A stretch of DNA of 64,000 nt from Whalleya microplaca. Lineage: Eukaryota; Ascomycota; Sordariomycetes; Xylariales; Xylariaceae. A program made the translations under genes and the position numbers. The notes under the pieces were generated by a model, which worked only from the letters and a program-made list of their open reading frames with translations, searched no databases and was not told where the DNA came from. Location of the stretch: positions 62,001 to 126,000 of the forward strand of contig MU385768.1 in NCBI GenBank assembly GCA_022497155.1. The letters are read 5' to 3'. The stretch's first letter is position 1, and the number at the start of each line of letters is the position of its first letter. Positions 11,694-25,050 of the stretch are shown here, piece by piece.

Positions 11694-13792
11694 ATGTCGA
11701 CTCTCGCAGACGAGCTCCTGCAGGACTTTGAGGACTCTGGATCGGAAAATGGCGACGATCGAAATGATGCCGGTCTCGATATCGATGGCCCGGTTGTTGG
11801 CCCCCCGGCGAGCCACGGGAATGACGAGATGATGCTCGATGGCGATGAAGAGCAAGAGCCCGACGAGGATGACGAGATGGGAGGCATGAACGGCACCAAC
11901 GTCGATTCGATAGAGGACGAAGAAGCCACCAAGGCCAGGATCGAGAAGATGCAGTTGGGCGGAATCAAGGATATTCGCAAGGTCACCAGTATCATGGACA
12001 CACTGGAACCTCTGCTCAAGGTTAGTCTACTTCTTGACCCCAGCATCAACTCTATATACCGCGACGAAGTGTTTACATCTTTTGGCTTGAGCAATAGACC
12101 TGACGGACTGGTTACCTCCTTGTAGGATATCGCACATTATCAGTCGAAACCGCTCGCTCCGCAAACGACGAACATAGGCAACATCGAGGACAACCCCGAG
12201 TACAAAGTCCTTACCGAGTCGAACACGCTCTCTACACAGATCGACGCCGAGATGATGAAGTGCCATAAATTCATTCGAGACCACTACTCGGCAAAATTCC
12301 CAGAACTTGAGACCCTCATTCAGCAACCGATGTAAGTAGAATCCTGGGCTGTCTATTGTCCCTCCTATCCTGATTCATCAGAATGTCCTATTAAGGTACA
12401 GCCGGAAGTTCAGATGTTCTGACGCCCGCATCAAAGTTTTCGGTTATATGTGAGACATTCTAAAGAGATAAATACTGACTTTGCGGACGCTGTAGTGAGT
12501 ACGCCAAAGTGGTCATCATTCTTGGAAATAGACCTATGTCATCAGATACTGTCAAAGCCCTCCAGGGCTCGACCGACAACCCCTTAGGGGAATCTCTCAA
12601 GTCAGTTCTGGATGGTCCCTCCTTGATGATCGTCACCGTCGAAGCCACTACCACAAAAGGACATGAGATAAGCCAGGAGGAGTACGAACGCATTGTCCGA
12701 GCCTGTCATATGATGATCACAATGGACAAGGCCAAGAAGACACTTACGGAATATGTTCAGTCGCGCATGAACATATTCGCTCCTAACCTGACAGCGATCG
12801 TTGGATCACTCACAGCTGCGCAGATGATCAATTCTGCTGGCGGCATGACCACCCTGTCCAGAACACCGGCCTGCAACCTTGCTGCGTGGGGTTCTAAACG
12901 CTCGGGCAACACAGCTTTCGCTACTAATGTAGGGATCAGACAGCAAGGCTATCTGTTTCATTCGCCTATAATACGCGGCATTCCGAACGATCTGAAGAAG
13001 AAGGCCATGAAGGTGGTAGCGGCGAAGCTCGTCCTAGCCGCACGAGCAGATACGGGCCACATGAGCCCTGACGGGTCATATGGTGAAGAGCTCAGAAGCC
13101 AATGCTTAGAACGTCTGGACAAGATGACTGAACCGCCTCCAAATAAGGGTCAGCGCGCGCTGCCTGCTCCAGATGATAAACCGTCACGGAAGCGAGGTGG
13201 TCGGCGGGCACGCAAGGCAAAGGAGGCGACGGCGATGACCGAACTACGTAAAGCCCAGAACCGCATGGCCTTCGGGAAAGAGGAGAAGGAGGCCGGATAT
13301 GGCACAGGAGACTCTACTGCGGGCATGGGAATGATTGGACAGAACAATGACGGACGAATCCGATCACTGCAGATTGACAACCGGACACGAGCAAAGCTTA
13401 GTCAAAAACATAAAGGTTGGGGAGGAGCCACGCCCATCGGTGGCGCAGCCTCGTCGCTGCGTGGCTTCGGCCAATCGGGCAACAATATCGATCTCCGTGG
13501 AAAGGGTCTCCGGACTTCAGGGGTGGGGTCTACGATCGGCGGGGGCGCGGGCACGGCCTCTTCCCTGGCCTTCACGCCCGTTCAGGGCCTCGAGCTCGTG
13601 GACCCGAAGATGCAGGCCGAGTTGAATCGCAAGAGGAAGGCGGAGGAGGACCGGTGGTTCAAGGGAGGCACTTTCACCCAGGTCGGCGGCGGTGGGGCCG
13701 CCACCAGTACCAATGACGGCTTTAAGGTGCCTAGTCTCCCTAACCAGCCGCCGAGCAAGAGGGTCGATACGGGCGCTAGCAAGAAAGAGTGA
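11694..13792 (+). CDS. PRP31: U4/U6 snRNP factor PRP31 (Nop domain)
   Basis: Three exons: 11694-12020, 12126-12331 and 12496-13792. The introns are 105 nt (GTTAGT...TGTAG) and 164 nt (GTAAGT...TGTAG, with TACTGAC branch point about 22 nt upstream). The joined product is 609 residues. The N terminus is acidic (LADELLQDFEDSGSE). The Nop domain spans about residues 110-345 with the diagnostic stretch GGMTTLSRTPACNLAAWGSK and then GIRQQGYLFHSPII. The conserved Prp31 C-terminal domain (GTGDSTAGMGMIGQ, then RTRAKLSQKHKGWG) follows a basic KKRKR-like linker. Known role: it bridges the U4 5' stem-loop/15.5K particle and U5 Prp6 in the tri-snRNP, and is essential for splicing. Codon 178 is split across intron 2 and reads Ile, where many relatives have Met. 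Confidence 0.97.
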
Positions 13793-16700
13793 GTAAATCC
13801 CTACCTCAAGGTGTTTACTCGGAGTTGTAATTAACATGTGAGACAATGCGAAAATGCGAATATGTCAGTAAATCACTGAGTTAAGTCCTATGTGAGTGAG
13901 AGTTAGAGCGTTTCCCGAGGTTGGGGGCTTTATGTTCCTTAGATTCATGATCTTCGTGCATACATCAAGATGATAGTAGGAATATTGATCTTGTCGATTG
14001 TGCATGTCGTTGGAACCATACCATCTCTTACTAACTCTGCCCTCTTACCAACTTGTAGAACAGTAAGCAGATGAAAACTAAAGCTCTCCAGATATCACCG
14101 CCCAAGACTATGAAAACACATATGCGAATCACCTAGATCATACGCAAATTCCACCAGGTTTTCATGCTACGAGTAATAGTCTGGAGAAGCAGCACTTACA
14201 CAAATTTTCACATAAAGCCGTCGATCTAAACTTATATCATATATACAAAGGCAGAAGGGCAGATTCTACCTTGGACTACTATTCCGGAGAGGCCCCGAGG
14301 CTTTTCTGGCCGGTTGAAGACCTCGATTTAGGATTCGCCATCTTTTAGGACATAGGAGAACGATATCTGTTTATGTAATCACTGACCGCAGCTCTTTACA
14401 GATACATACATGTGCTGATCTTTCGTGCTCTAGACAGAGAGAACGGCAGCGGCCCTACTGTATTGGAACGGTGTTCCATGAGCTGTACGGGGGCATCATT
14501 CGCGTTGGCTAATTCGGATTCGGATGCCAGGCTCTTCCTCTCTGATCCTTCAAAGATAAAGTTGAACCTTAGGTCGAGCCTGCTAGCCTGGATCTTCTTG
14601 ACCGCCGCCTACTCAGGGCTACATCCAAGTAATCCCATAATTTGGCCCCAGACTTGATAACCTTCGTATCCTATGAGTTCAATATCAGCTTATCAACTAT
14701 ATGCCTACGTAACTCTCCTTCCTTGTTTGACCGAGCCGTTGACTCGAGAGCAAGTAGTCGCGAACATTGGAATGCTTTCATCGACCGTAGAAAGTCTTGG
14801 CTCGAGAAGGTGGTAGGTCATCGGCATAGGATAGTAGCTTTAGCTACAAGAGTGTTTTGCTTTCGGCGTCTCACCATCTTATTCTCCACGCTTAGCAGGG
14901 CTGTTAAGTCACATCGTCAAAAGTTACGTGTAGTCGACGAGGCTGTTCTCAACTCTCATAGGGCCTAGAAGCCCAGACAAAGTTCGCCTTATGGCGAGGT
15001 TGAGGCAAAAAATCACTAGGCAATCTGGAGGCTAGTCAAATAGGAGCATATATGAGAACCGAGATATATGAAGGGCAGGGTCAGCCGCATAGCGCGTATC
15101 CACGTATTAAGTATAATTATCTGAAATACTGATAGTCTGGTCGGAAACTCTATTCAAGGCACCATAGGCTACTTCATATATCTACCTTTTCGCCAGATGC
15201 GATGATCTACGTCTAGTGCTACACCTATGTACTGTGAATGGAGATAAGACAGATCTAGACTTACCTCGCCTCTGAGTACTCGTAGATATACATATTCAGG
15301 CACCACAACACGCGTGGGTATACATACATACATATTAACGAGGCTTGGCACAATAACGGCGAAGCATCCCTTGATTACCAAGAATTAGCCCTGCAGTGTC
15401 CCACCCACCTGCCGCCGGCGTCCTGGGCTGGGCTTCTAGAACAAGGCTGCGCACGCGAAGGAACACGTAGCTTTCCGAAGGGGCCGTGTTCAGCAACATC
15501 GGGCTAGGCTATCTAGGCTAGCCACATCCCATCTGAACCCCTGGATTTGAGAGATAGGTAACAAGGGCATACGGGGAATTTTCAACTGCCGGCGACCCAA
15601 CCTACCTCGAAGCCCTTGTCTTTCACGTGGCGTTGGTCTCGTACAAAGGTAGGTATGTAAGAAGCTGGCGCGGCCCTTCTGCACCGCAGGACCTTGATGA
15701 ATAGATCCCCTCCCTACCTACCTAGGTATCCTGTCGCTTCCTGGTAGGTAGGTCTATACATAATGCGTATGTACGTAGGTGCCGACACAACACGGCTGAG
15801 GTCGGCTATGGACCCTTGGCACAGCCCGTCGGTTGGTCGGGGACCACGCAGGAAGCTTTCAGCTAGCCGACTAGCTTAGCTGCCTTGCCTACGATAGATA
15901 GGGCCAAGGCCAGCTAGCTAGCAAGCAGGTACCTTTCTCCTAGTCCTAGATTCCCAACAGCTTTCGAAACGACGGGTAGCGAATGACAGCTCGTCGACCC
16001 CGCAGCCAGCAGAGCGGGCTGTATGTATAGATAAAGTTTCGAGCTATTGAGGGAGGGGCGGACTGGCTGGGCGGGCTGCTTCGGGTTGGCTCGTAATGTA
16101 GTCGTACGACTAGTAGGAAGGACTCCCGGGAATGAGCTCTGGGCGGAAACTGCGAGCTGCGCGCTGCGAAGCTGCGATACGTATTTAAAGTTTGCCGCCA
16201 GGGCTCGCCGGTCCGCTGCCATCGCTCCCCCGTATGCCAGACCGTCAATGCAGCTAGCCACCTAGGGGGCTGGTGAATAAGGTTTTTCGAGATAGGTACC
16301 TACATATTATACGTGTATAGAGTCCAGTCCATATGAGCGCTGGCCGCGTACTGATGGATGGATGGATGGATGGATGGATGGATGGAACGAACCAAGATAG
16401 GGCCATCTAGTATGCCTTGGTAATGCAGGTAGTGAGCGGGCTCCATCCATCTATGCGATGAAAGGGCCCCCGGGCCCGTTGGCGCTGGTGTCGCACAGCA
16501 TGCTATGTATGCTTCCCAAGGTCCCTACCGGCTACAACCTGCAGGGTCTGGAAGCCGTTCGGATCCAACCCATGGTACATATGTCGCCTGCACATATGGA
16601 CTCCAGCTAAAGCAGCAACTCGTCTGACAACTCCGGGAGCCTGCAGATGGCTGCAGCAACTCCTCTTTTTTTTGGACCGAGTATGTGTATGCGTATGCAG

Positions 16701-19700
16701 CGAGCGAGTGCGTGGGTTAGATAGATAGATATGATAGGAGGGAGGGGAGGAGGGAGATACACGAGATATCAGGCTGCGCGCTCCTCGCGCGGTCACATAA
16801 TAGGGATGGCAGGCTAGCCAGACCAAGTTTTTCGACTGTCACGAAAGCACAAGGCTCGGGCCAGGACTTATTTAACCTAATAAGATAACACAGATCTCGA
16901 TCCGGAGCGAAGTGTCCATGGCTGAGGTGCCGTCCGTGGAGGTCGTGTCTGCGTCTGCGTGACTTCTTTTTAAGACATAGGGGTATCTATGGGATTGGGG
17001 ACCGTAAAAACATACCCATCGCTGGTAAAGATGGTGATTTGCCACCGCCGGCGACGGGTTTTACACTGGAATAGAAAAATGGCATTCCCGTAAGAGTCGC
17101 ATTGTCTCAAGGATGGGAGAAATCAAGAATCCCATCCTCACTTCGTACATATGTTGTACGTACGACGTGACGCGACAGGCAACTCCAGAGGATGATCATC
17201 TTTCCCGGTATTCGCTCCATACTTAATGGTTACTTCGGGCCTCATCCGAACGTCGATCTACTGCGCTTGCATACTTCGCGCACTACGCAGTACATATAAA
17301 CGAAACAGGCTTTGGTCAGTCCTAGCTGCCTACGTAGTGATAATCCCTGATCTACGTGTAAGTTGTACATACAGATATGTGGAAAATGCGGGGGTAGCGA
17401 GGCGAGTCAATCCATCAAAGCTGCCACTTGGAAGAGCTTGATGACTGTTTCTGCCACGAGCAAAAAATGTCGTTTTTGAACCAAAAAGTCAGGACAGTCT
17501 AGGTAGCTAGGTTTGGATTAACTGCACGCCCCGCATCCATGACTACCTATTATCAACATTATGGTTATCAATGGTAGCCAAGGCGTGTCGAGGCTGAACA
17601 TTGGGGCCGTCACAATTAATAGTATGATAAAATATGATAAGGGGGGTTGATTTTCCGTACAATCCGTGTACGTCGTATTAAGGCACATTTTGTCAGCTGA
17701 TACTCGAACGTACGTTCCTTGAATATGGGCCCATAGCAAATGAGGATTTTGAACAACAGATACCGTTTCGTACACACGTAATCAATGTTGAAGGGGACTC
17801 CGGCATGATGTCGGATCATCCGGCCGAGGTAAAGGGACATAAACCTCCGGGTGCGTCCGTGATAGAAGTCAATGCGAGGGAGAATCGTAACTTGATTACG
17901 TCATCACAATGTGCTCTTTTCCATGTGATTAAAGTAGATAGGTCAGTCAGATTTAACTCTGGCTTGTCAATCAACTACCGATGCAGTCGGAAGTAAAAAA
18001 GGGCTCCTGTCAAGAGGTTGATTGAAGTTTGTTGACCTGCAACGGAAATCTTAAAACTCGCGGCCTGGCAGGATGTTATCGCAAGACTTGAGCTACTCGC
18101 GCGCGTATGGTATGGTTACCGAACGGGGCAGCTCCAAAGTGTGATCCCGTCGTCCGTCCGATCTGGGCAGGGTTGGCTGCACCTATAACAATGCAGTGGT
18201 GCAAAGGGAATATCCAGGCGCCAGGGAGTCAAGGGTGCACCGTCGTGAAGTCGTCGTCTGTTGGTGGTATTATAAGGTATTATTAGCGCAGACCGCCCGA
18301 TGCGAGCAATGCCACTGTGGTTATTTGGTTCTCATGTAAAAAATTCGACGCATTTGCGAATTAACCCTTGTTCAGAGTCGGTGATAGCATCAAGATATAT
18401 TAAAAGTACGTACCGCCGTAAAGGCGGCAGGGCAGCTGATAGTGTGTTCTTGTAATGTGGGTGTTTGCGCATATATGCTGACGATCGGCTGGCAATCGAC
18501 GATTGCCCAACATTGTTTCGATCTTTGTGCTGCTGCGTGCGGAACAAAGTCCCTTATATGAACCCGACCAACCCGACCCTGGAACAATTAGTTGTCCTCC
18601 TATTTTCGGGTAGGTAGTACTCTTCATTATTCCTCGCATCGTCGTTTCATCGAACCGACCACTGCCTCAAACGCCCTAACCCTTTGCAAATGAAATGCAC
18701 ATTATCCATAAGGCACACATCTACCATGTAATGTAGCTTATGTACCTTCGAAACCGACACAAGCAATAGTATCGTCGTTGGTGCCAGCTCAGAGTAGCTA
18801 TCAGCGAAAAGGCAGCCAAGCTCCAGAGCTTGTGACGTTTTGGGATAGATTAAAAAATGACAGCATGGCCGAGCCGCGGAATTGGAATCTAGTTAGAAGA
18901 TCGCCGCCGCGGCAGTACTAAGTATACGCAGTACAATTAGTACCTAGTAATTAGGGGACCATTCGAGCCCGTTTTAGCTCATGTTTGGAAAAGAACCCTT
19001 AAAAACTAGTAGAAGACGGCTGTTATTAGACCCCTACTGCACAATGAATCAAGGGCTTCCAAGACAGACAGCAAGGGCTTTTTGTTCCGGATTGGTGGGA
19101 ACTAGCCGAGTCGTCGACGTTTTGCAATCCCGTAGGCAAGCGCCGGCAAGCCACCAAGTCGGCGATGAAGAATACTGTACCTCTCTCGAGGTTCCCCGGC
19201 GCCCGCGAGCCCACTAAAGCCCACCGCTTTTACCGGATCGCCAGACACTTGCGGCATCTCGAGGGTCCTTCACGAAACCAAACCTTTTTTTCTGGAACTC
19301 GAGCTCGAGGTTTAACTGCGCCGCAGAAGCCGGCTTACGCAATAGCTGGACCACTAGTACCTGTGTAGGTACCTTGACCTGAAGAAGAAAAGTCGGGCCC
19401 CTTCCAAGCCCAGAAGCCCTGAAGCCCTTCTGCGACTTCAGGGCCATGTGGGGCACGCATGAGCTCCAGTGTTCCCACCTCTCCCCCAGTTGTCCCTACC
19501 TAGGTACCTAAAGCACCCTAGGCGTGCCACTACGTGATCCATCACGGCTCCACCACGGCGGGGATTGGGTCGTCGTCAACGTTCGATCCCTTTACGAAAT
19601 CTCGATCGTCTCCAGCTCTCCTCAGGCTCATCGAACACACATTTTGCCCGTCATCGAGACATTTGCACATAGGCCTGTCAGGACCCGTCCAATTCCTTCT

Positions 19701-22423
19701 TTTTTTTGCTTCGTTATTTTGCGATGCGCTTCTGAAGACCCGCCCTGATCTTACCCTTGGTTTTTTTCTTCTAACCAAGCACGTCCGCTCCGGCGCTCCC
19801 TTGCGCCCAGTGGTAGTATGACATCACCACTTTCCCTTATCTACCGTTTCTACCGCCGGGCGGTACGGTAGCATCTGCGCGCCCGGGTCTGCAAATAGCT
19901 TCATTGACAATGCTCCTTCGGCTTTATGCCAGGACCCGACAACGGCTCGTCCCTTTTGCGCTTGTGCAATCTTCGCAACGGCCATCGTCGCGCAAGAGAC
20001 CCTTGGTGTAATAAGACCACCGGTAGTTGGGCCTGCCGCTGTTCTAGTAGCCCGCTGCCCGCGTTTGTTGCACACAGAACGGAGTGCGAATGGGATCTTT
20101 TTTTGTACGTGTGTACTTCGGTCTCCATCGACCTTGTGCAAGTCCATTCAAAGTACGGAAAGGATAGTCAGGGATCGAGATTTGGGGTGGGAACTGGGAA
20201 GTATGGAATTCTGAAAAAGCAGCATTGCGAAAGGAAGAATGCCATGACTGGGTCCGTGTGTAGCACAAGGTTCCACAGGTGTACCCTCGTCTATTCGCAG
20301 GCGTACCTCCCGCCTTGTACGCCTTATGTGTCGAGCCATGTGTTTTGCCCGCTGACCAATCATCGTCTTCCTGCTTGCCTTGCTAGTACGCAAGTAATGT
20401 AGGACTACGTTTCGATAAAGAAAAGAGAGCTAACGTAGTTATGTATGCACGAGTGTTGTTGCAGTTAGGGCTTATTTCAAAAACCCTGAAATCGACCGTT
20501 TTTAAGTTTTATGAGTGCCGTCAACCATGCAAGTATTCTAATGTGTACGGTGAATCTTATTGGTGAGTGAAAGAGTTGGTCGAGTGTCACAGGCCTTATC
20601 AACTTTATAGAGCTTACATATACTTCGTATATTATCTCGTTAATAGGCAAATAAGCAAATACGTACGTACGTGAACAGATAGAGTTTTCACCTAACTCCT
20701 CTATGTTCCAAACGTATCTCCTAGTGATCACTTAGCTGGTTTCGTCGATATTGGAAGCGAAACAACTCCATACCTACACAGTTTCCGATCATACTCTCCT
20801 ACTCTTGAAAGCTCAAGCTGCGGAAATGAGTAACGGACCAACTTAAGATATGGGTCGATTTACTACTAGTTCAATGGACAGTCCGGACTGCCGGGGTAGC
20901 TTCAGAACTGTTGACGTCACTCTGAACTCGAGCTGGGCGAGCGCAGACACTTGCAGACCTGTAAGCTGATGAGTCCATCCTTCACGAGCTATTGAGAGCG
21001 TTTCCATGACAGCAGGCTAGTCAAAGCTAGTTGTTAGGTCTCACAGAATGTGATGGGGGTATTCTTAAAGTTTATGTCAATCAGGGTTGTCAGGGTCCCC
21101 CCCAATCCATTGACACCCGTCAGTGGTGGCCGAGATAAAGTCAGCAAGATCTGAACAATGCAACACCCACGCGTGCCTGCTGATCACGGATACATGTACC
21201 GACACCGAACCATGATCCCGGGATATCATGTACAGTAGATCGTTACACGTATGCTTTATGCCGAAAGTTCGAATCAACCTGAGGATGTACCCCTTCCAAG
21301 GCGCCATACAGGCGTGAAGTAGAGCGATGTAGCCTGCATGGCCGTACTCCTCGACCAGCCTACACAGCATACAGCTGCACTTAATTTACGTAGCGAGGTG
21401 TAAGTTGCGAGACTATGTGTGGCCTGAACAAGTCAGCGTTGGAGAGCCTGAACGATACATCGTATTGTGGAATCCCCACTGGATGGTACCGGGCGATTTG
21501 TTCCGCCAGATTGGAATCGTGGCAGGGCAGACAGCATCGGTCGAACGATGAAGCCTTGTACGCATTCAGACATTGTGAGCGGTATGACGATCTTTTACAA
21601 CGGTAGATCAACAAAGATACTTTTGAGATACTCGGTCAGGTACGTGTGTACGAAGGGCCCATGTGGCTTGCAGTGGGCCCCGCTTCTTCTGGGTTCTCTC
21701 GGCACCACTCACCACTGCAGATGTACTTTACATAGTACCTACTGCGAGTAGAGGGACTGGACCCCCCCCTGGCCCCTGTCAGCCCCGAACCCTGGCAACA
21801 TTTCGTCCCCTTCTCCTCTGTCTTGGGAAGGGGGGGGGGATGTGCTCCACCGACAGGTACAACTGTACGGTCGTTGTGGAGGAAACTGGAACTCGATGGG
21901 ATTTCATGGCTTTCCCATGTCCCTTTTAATCAACGCGCCTCCCATCCATATCTCACACACAAAAGCCCCTCGAGCTACGTCTGATCTTTTCAATATTTGT
22001 TTTTCAAGCTAGACTCTGACATCCCCCCATTACCTCATACCACACGGCTCACTCCTCATTGTCGCATTCGGATTGGATTAGCTGAACTGGAGCCGATGAT
22101 AGCTCAAGCACTTAAGCTTACCTTTCCAACTCATATTAGTTGTGCAACCGCAGCCATATTACCTACAGCTTCACTATCGCGTCTTCTATATACGTGCCGT
22201 GCTGTGCTTTTGCCTCTTTCCGGCTTCTTACTCTGACTTTGCGCATATATCAATCACATGCCACCAGAGCGTGTTTAGGTGACGAGCTGTATCTGAAGCC
22301 CATACTGTCTGTGCCAGGAGACTTGGAGGGATTGAACTACCTAGGGAGTCGAGCCAATTTATACATCAGCCCGGTCCAATCCGTATTTTGTTCACATTTA
22401 AACGGCCCAATTCGCATCCAAAA
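13793..22423. other. Long gene-poor region with scattered short repeats
   Basis: 8.6 kb without a supported gene. Open frames are short and overlapping. TA-rich tracts, two perfect TACCTAGGTA palindromes (15719-15728, 19497-19506), a TAGGTACCTA (16293-16302) and a GATG microsatellite (16353-16386) occur. One minus-strand frame at 21077-21370 loosely resembles an ankyrin repeat (see findings). The last few hundred bases form the leader of the C2H2 gene. Decayed genes or transposons are possible but not demonstrable by eye. Confidence 0.5.
16353..16386. repeat. GATG tetranucleotide microsatellite
   Basis: About eight uninterrupted GATG units in non-coding DNA. The same unit, in the opposite orientation, recurs at 24386-24410. 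Confidence 0.95.
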
Positions 22424-23260
22424 ATGCACGCTCGAGACGCTACTGGCCGCCAGGTCTCGCTTCTCAACGATGACCCGTACGCAAGCCGCCAAGCAGCATA
22501 CCATACATCTACCCACTATCAGTCCGCCGGAGATCAATCGCCGCTCCCTCACACCCCAGAGCTCCTTCGCTCCAACTCGTACGATTCCAATGCCAGTTAC
22601 GATGCATATTCCCCTTTAACCCCAGGTCTTTACGATTACTCGTCGCGACAAATATACGACGATTATCTGCCCGACAAGCAGTCTGCGATGAAGCGGCCAT
22701 CGTATGTTGCCAGCAGCCGGTCCAACTCATATGAAGACGACAGCTCAGCTAGTTCTGCAGCGCCGGAAAAGGCGGGCAAACGCTATCCCTGCCGGTACCG
22801 TGATAGCCACGGTTGCGAGAAGACCTTTACCACTTCTGGCCATGCTTCTCGCCACTCCAAGATCCACACTGCCGAAAAGGCGGTTCAGTGCACGTACCCC
22901 GGTTGCCATAAGAAATTCACTCGTGCAGACAATATGAAGCAGCATCTCGAGACCCACTTCAAGGATAAGTCAAGGTCTTCAAGCTCGTCGAAATCAAAGA
23001 GCTCGTCGCTTCCGTCTTCTTCATCCAAGCGCGGTTCGGTGTCTTCCAAATCAACCACTTCTTCTCACAGCAGCCGGCCCAGCGATGTGCAGATGTGGAA
23101 TGCCGACCAATATGGACCCGAAAGCCAGCCATTACCATCGCCTGGTGGTGCTTGGGATATGCGCGGCCTCAACCTCCCGCTTATGACTCGTCCGGGCGCC
23201 GCACGAACCAGCAGCGGTTTAGACGCGTTAGCCGCCATCGCTTGCCAGGAAGGTGCCTAG
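22424..23260 (+). CDS. Two-finger C2H2 zinc-finger protein, probable transcription factor
   Basis: Intronless 278-residue protein. The first in-frame ATG is at 22424 (MHARDATGRQVSLL). The frame stays open upstream but without an ATG. An N-terminal Ser/Tyr/Asp-rich region (about 25-110, with repeated SNSYDS/SNSYED) precedes two adjacent zinc fingers. Finger 1 (about 122-148) is C-X7-C-X12-H-X3-H with the core KTFTTSGHASRH. Finger 2 (about 156-178) is C-X4-C-X12-H-X3-H (CTYPGCHKKFTRADNMKQH). A long Ser/Lys run (about 182-215) and a short conserved-looking tail (SSGLDALAAIACQE) follow. The fingers are clearly DNA-binding type and match a widespread ascomycete family. I cannot assign a named regulator. 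The leader (about 22000-22420) contains several short upstream ATGs, so translational control is possible. Confidence 0.88.
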   Translation: MHARDATGRQVSLLNDDPYASRQAAYHTSTHYQSAGDQSPLPHTPELLRSNSYDSNASYDAYSPLTPGLYDYSSRQIYDDYLPDKQSAMKRPSYVASSRSNSYEDDSSASSAAPEKAGKRYPCRYRDSHGCEKTFTTSGHASRHSKIHTAEKAVQCTYPGCHKKFTRADNMKQHLETHFKDKSRSSSSSKSKSSSLPSSSSKRGSVSSKSTTSSHSSRPSDVQMWNADQYGPESQPLPSPGGAWDMRGLNLPLMTRPGAARTSSGLDALAAIACQEGA

Positions 23261-25050
23261 CATGGGCGCTGGGTATTTACATACACGCTTAATCTGGGCC
23301 TAGGAGCTCAGGTTGATCGATGCAGGATATGCATCAGCGGGGTGGTAATGAATATTTATGTCCCCGATGTCACGCGGGAACAGTAATGATGGGTTTTTTG
23401 TTTTTACATGGCGTTTGGGGTATATCCTGGCCAAAGTTACGGAACGTTCGATACCATGGGTGGCAAGCATACGACGGCGCACCTCACATTTTGCATTCTC
23501 AAAAGACGGCCAGGGAAGTCAATCCACAACGGATCATTACTTCTCTTGCTGCTTACCGCCAACATATACAAGGCGGTATCTAAGGCGGGTTGGCTAATTG
23601 CCCCTCTATCTTCACTTCTTGAAAAGGGGGAGGGGCAAAAGATGGGATGTACAGACATCAGGCGAAGGCGGGTAACGTGCCCGTTCAATGCATGGTGATT
23701 TAGGCACACATAAAACTGTGCTAGATGGTGGCCATCGAGAGCTTGGACTACTTAGGTGGCGGTTCATTTTGCTTGGATATATATATAACACATATACGAA
23801 CTTTGAGGTTAGGCATTAGATACCAACGTCCGCCCGAAAATGGGCAGATGGCATATGAAAATGAGAAGCGATGTTAATGACAAGCAAGAACTAGTGTGAC
23901 CTTTCCTTATCTGTATTGAGACTTCACGATGGCCGTTTCAGAGCTAGCTTGAACATAAGAGACAGAAGACCCTTCTTTCACCGCCCATCCGCGGGCCACG
24001 CTTACCTAACATGAGAAACCCATCCCGATGCTAGGCCTAGCGACCTACTGGTTATCGAAAAGGTCATGCGAATCCTGAAAATCTAACCATGGGATTGCTT
24101 GCATTTACGGGGTACAGACAAACAGACACCTTTCCAAAAGGACGTAGGACCGTCCTCCCCCTAGGCAAGAACCCGGATTGGGGATCGACAGACAATCCCA
24201 TTTTTTCGGCCCTCTCGTGACCCCGAAAAGACGTGGTAGCCAGCCAGGAACTTTTTTTTTTCTCTCTTCACAAGCCACGTCCACAAGCCTCGAGCAAGCA
24301 AGCGAGTCAAGAAAATCTGGGGGCGAGGGTCCCACCTGCGTACCATACCTAGTCTATTCTGTATTGCAATGGGAATGGATCCTCTCCATCCATCCATCCA
24401 TCCATCCATCCCATCCACGCGACCGTGGGTACTGTGATGTACGTTGGTTTAGGTAGTATGGATGCTGGAGGTAAGGTAAGAGGGGATACAGTTGGAACCA
24501 GGAGCTCACGGGCCTTTCCATATATAGTCGACGTCATCTTGCATCTATGAGGGATCTGCTTGCGAGGCCAGCATGGTTTCCCCATCCGGTCAGCGTCTTT
24601 TTGCGCCGGGATTACCTATTTGTTCACCTCCGCAGCGGCCGGCTCCTATGTGCGGGTGTACGTATGTACAATTGTACATTGCCTATCTAGGTAGGTCTGT
24701 AGCAAACTCCAGTCGGCTCCACTCGTTTACCCATCTTCAACCGTGCTGGCGGGTCGTTCGGCAGTGCCTGTCGATCGGGTCAGAGTCATACCGATTTTGG
24801 ACTGGAGCTTATTAGCTCCTTTTCTTCTTCTTCTTCTTCCTAGGTTACGAGTTAGCCACTCCCTCTTGCATCGTGACTCTTTCTGCTTGACCAGAGATGT
24901 AGTTCTCACGCCACGATGGCGATGGGATTCGCGTCGCTAGGTAGTCTATCTGTCTAGATATCTATCTAGGTGTCTTATTATTACTATTATATTCTAGTTG
25001 GGGGGCTCTAGCTCCACTGCCGTTGCCGGTGCCGCTGTCGTCCTCAACGC
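23261..25050. other. Convergent intergenic region between C2H2 gene and acetate kinase
   Basis: 1.8 kb with no supported gene. It contains the 3' flanks of both neighbours, a CATC microsatellite (24386-24410), a TTC run near 24825 and TAGGTAG words. Open frames are short and overlap each other. Confidence 0.5.
24386..24410. repeat. CATC tetranucleotide microsatellite
   Basis: About six CATC units in non-coding DNA, the reverse complement of the GATG array at 16353. Confidence 0.9.

Noticed and set aside
19926..20402. 158-codon plus-strand frame in the gene desert
   Set aside because: It overlaps other frames of similar length on the opposite strand, has no recognisable domain and lacks codon bias.
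21262..21280. GTTCGAATC word resembling a tRNA B box
   Set aside because: No pairing acceptor ends, A box or T-run terminator are found nearby.
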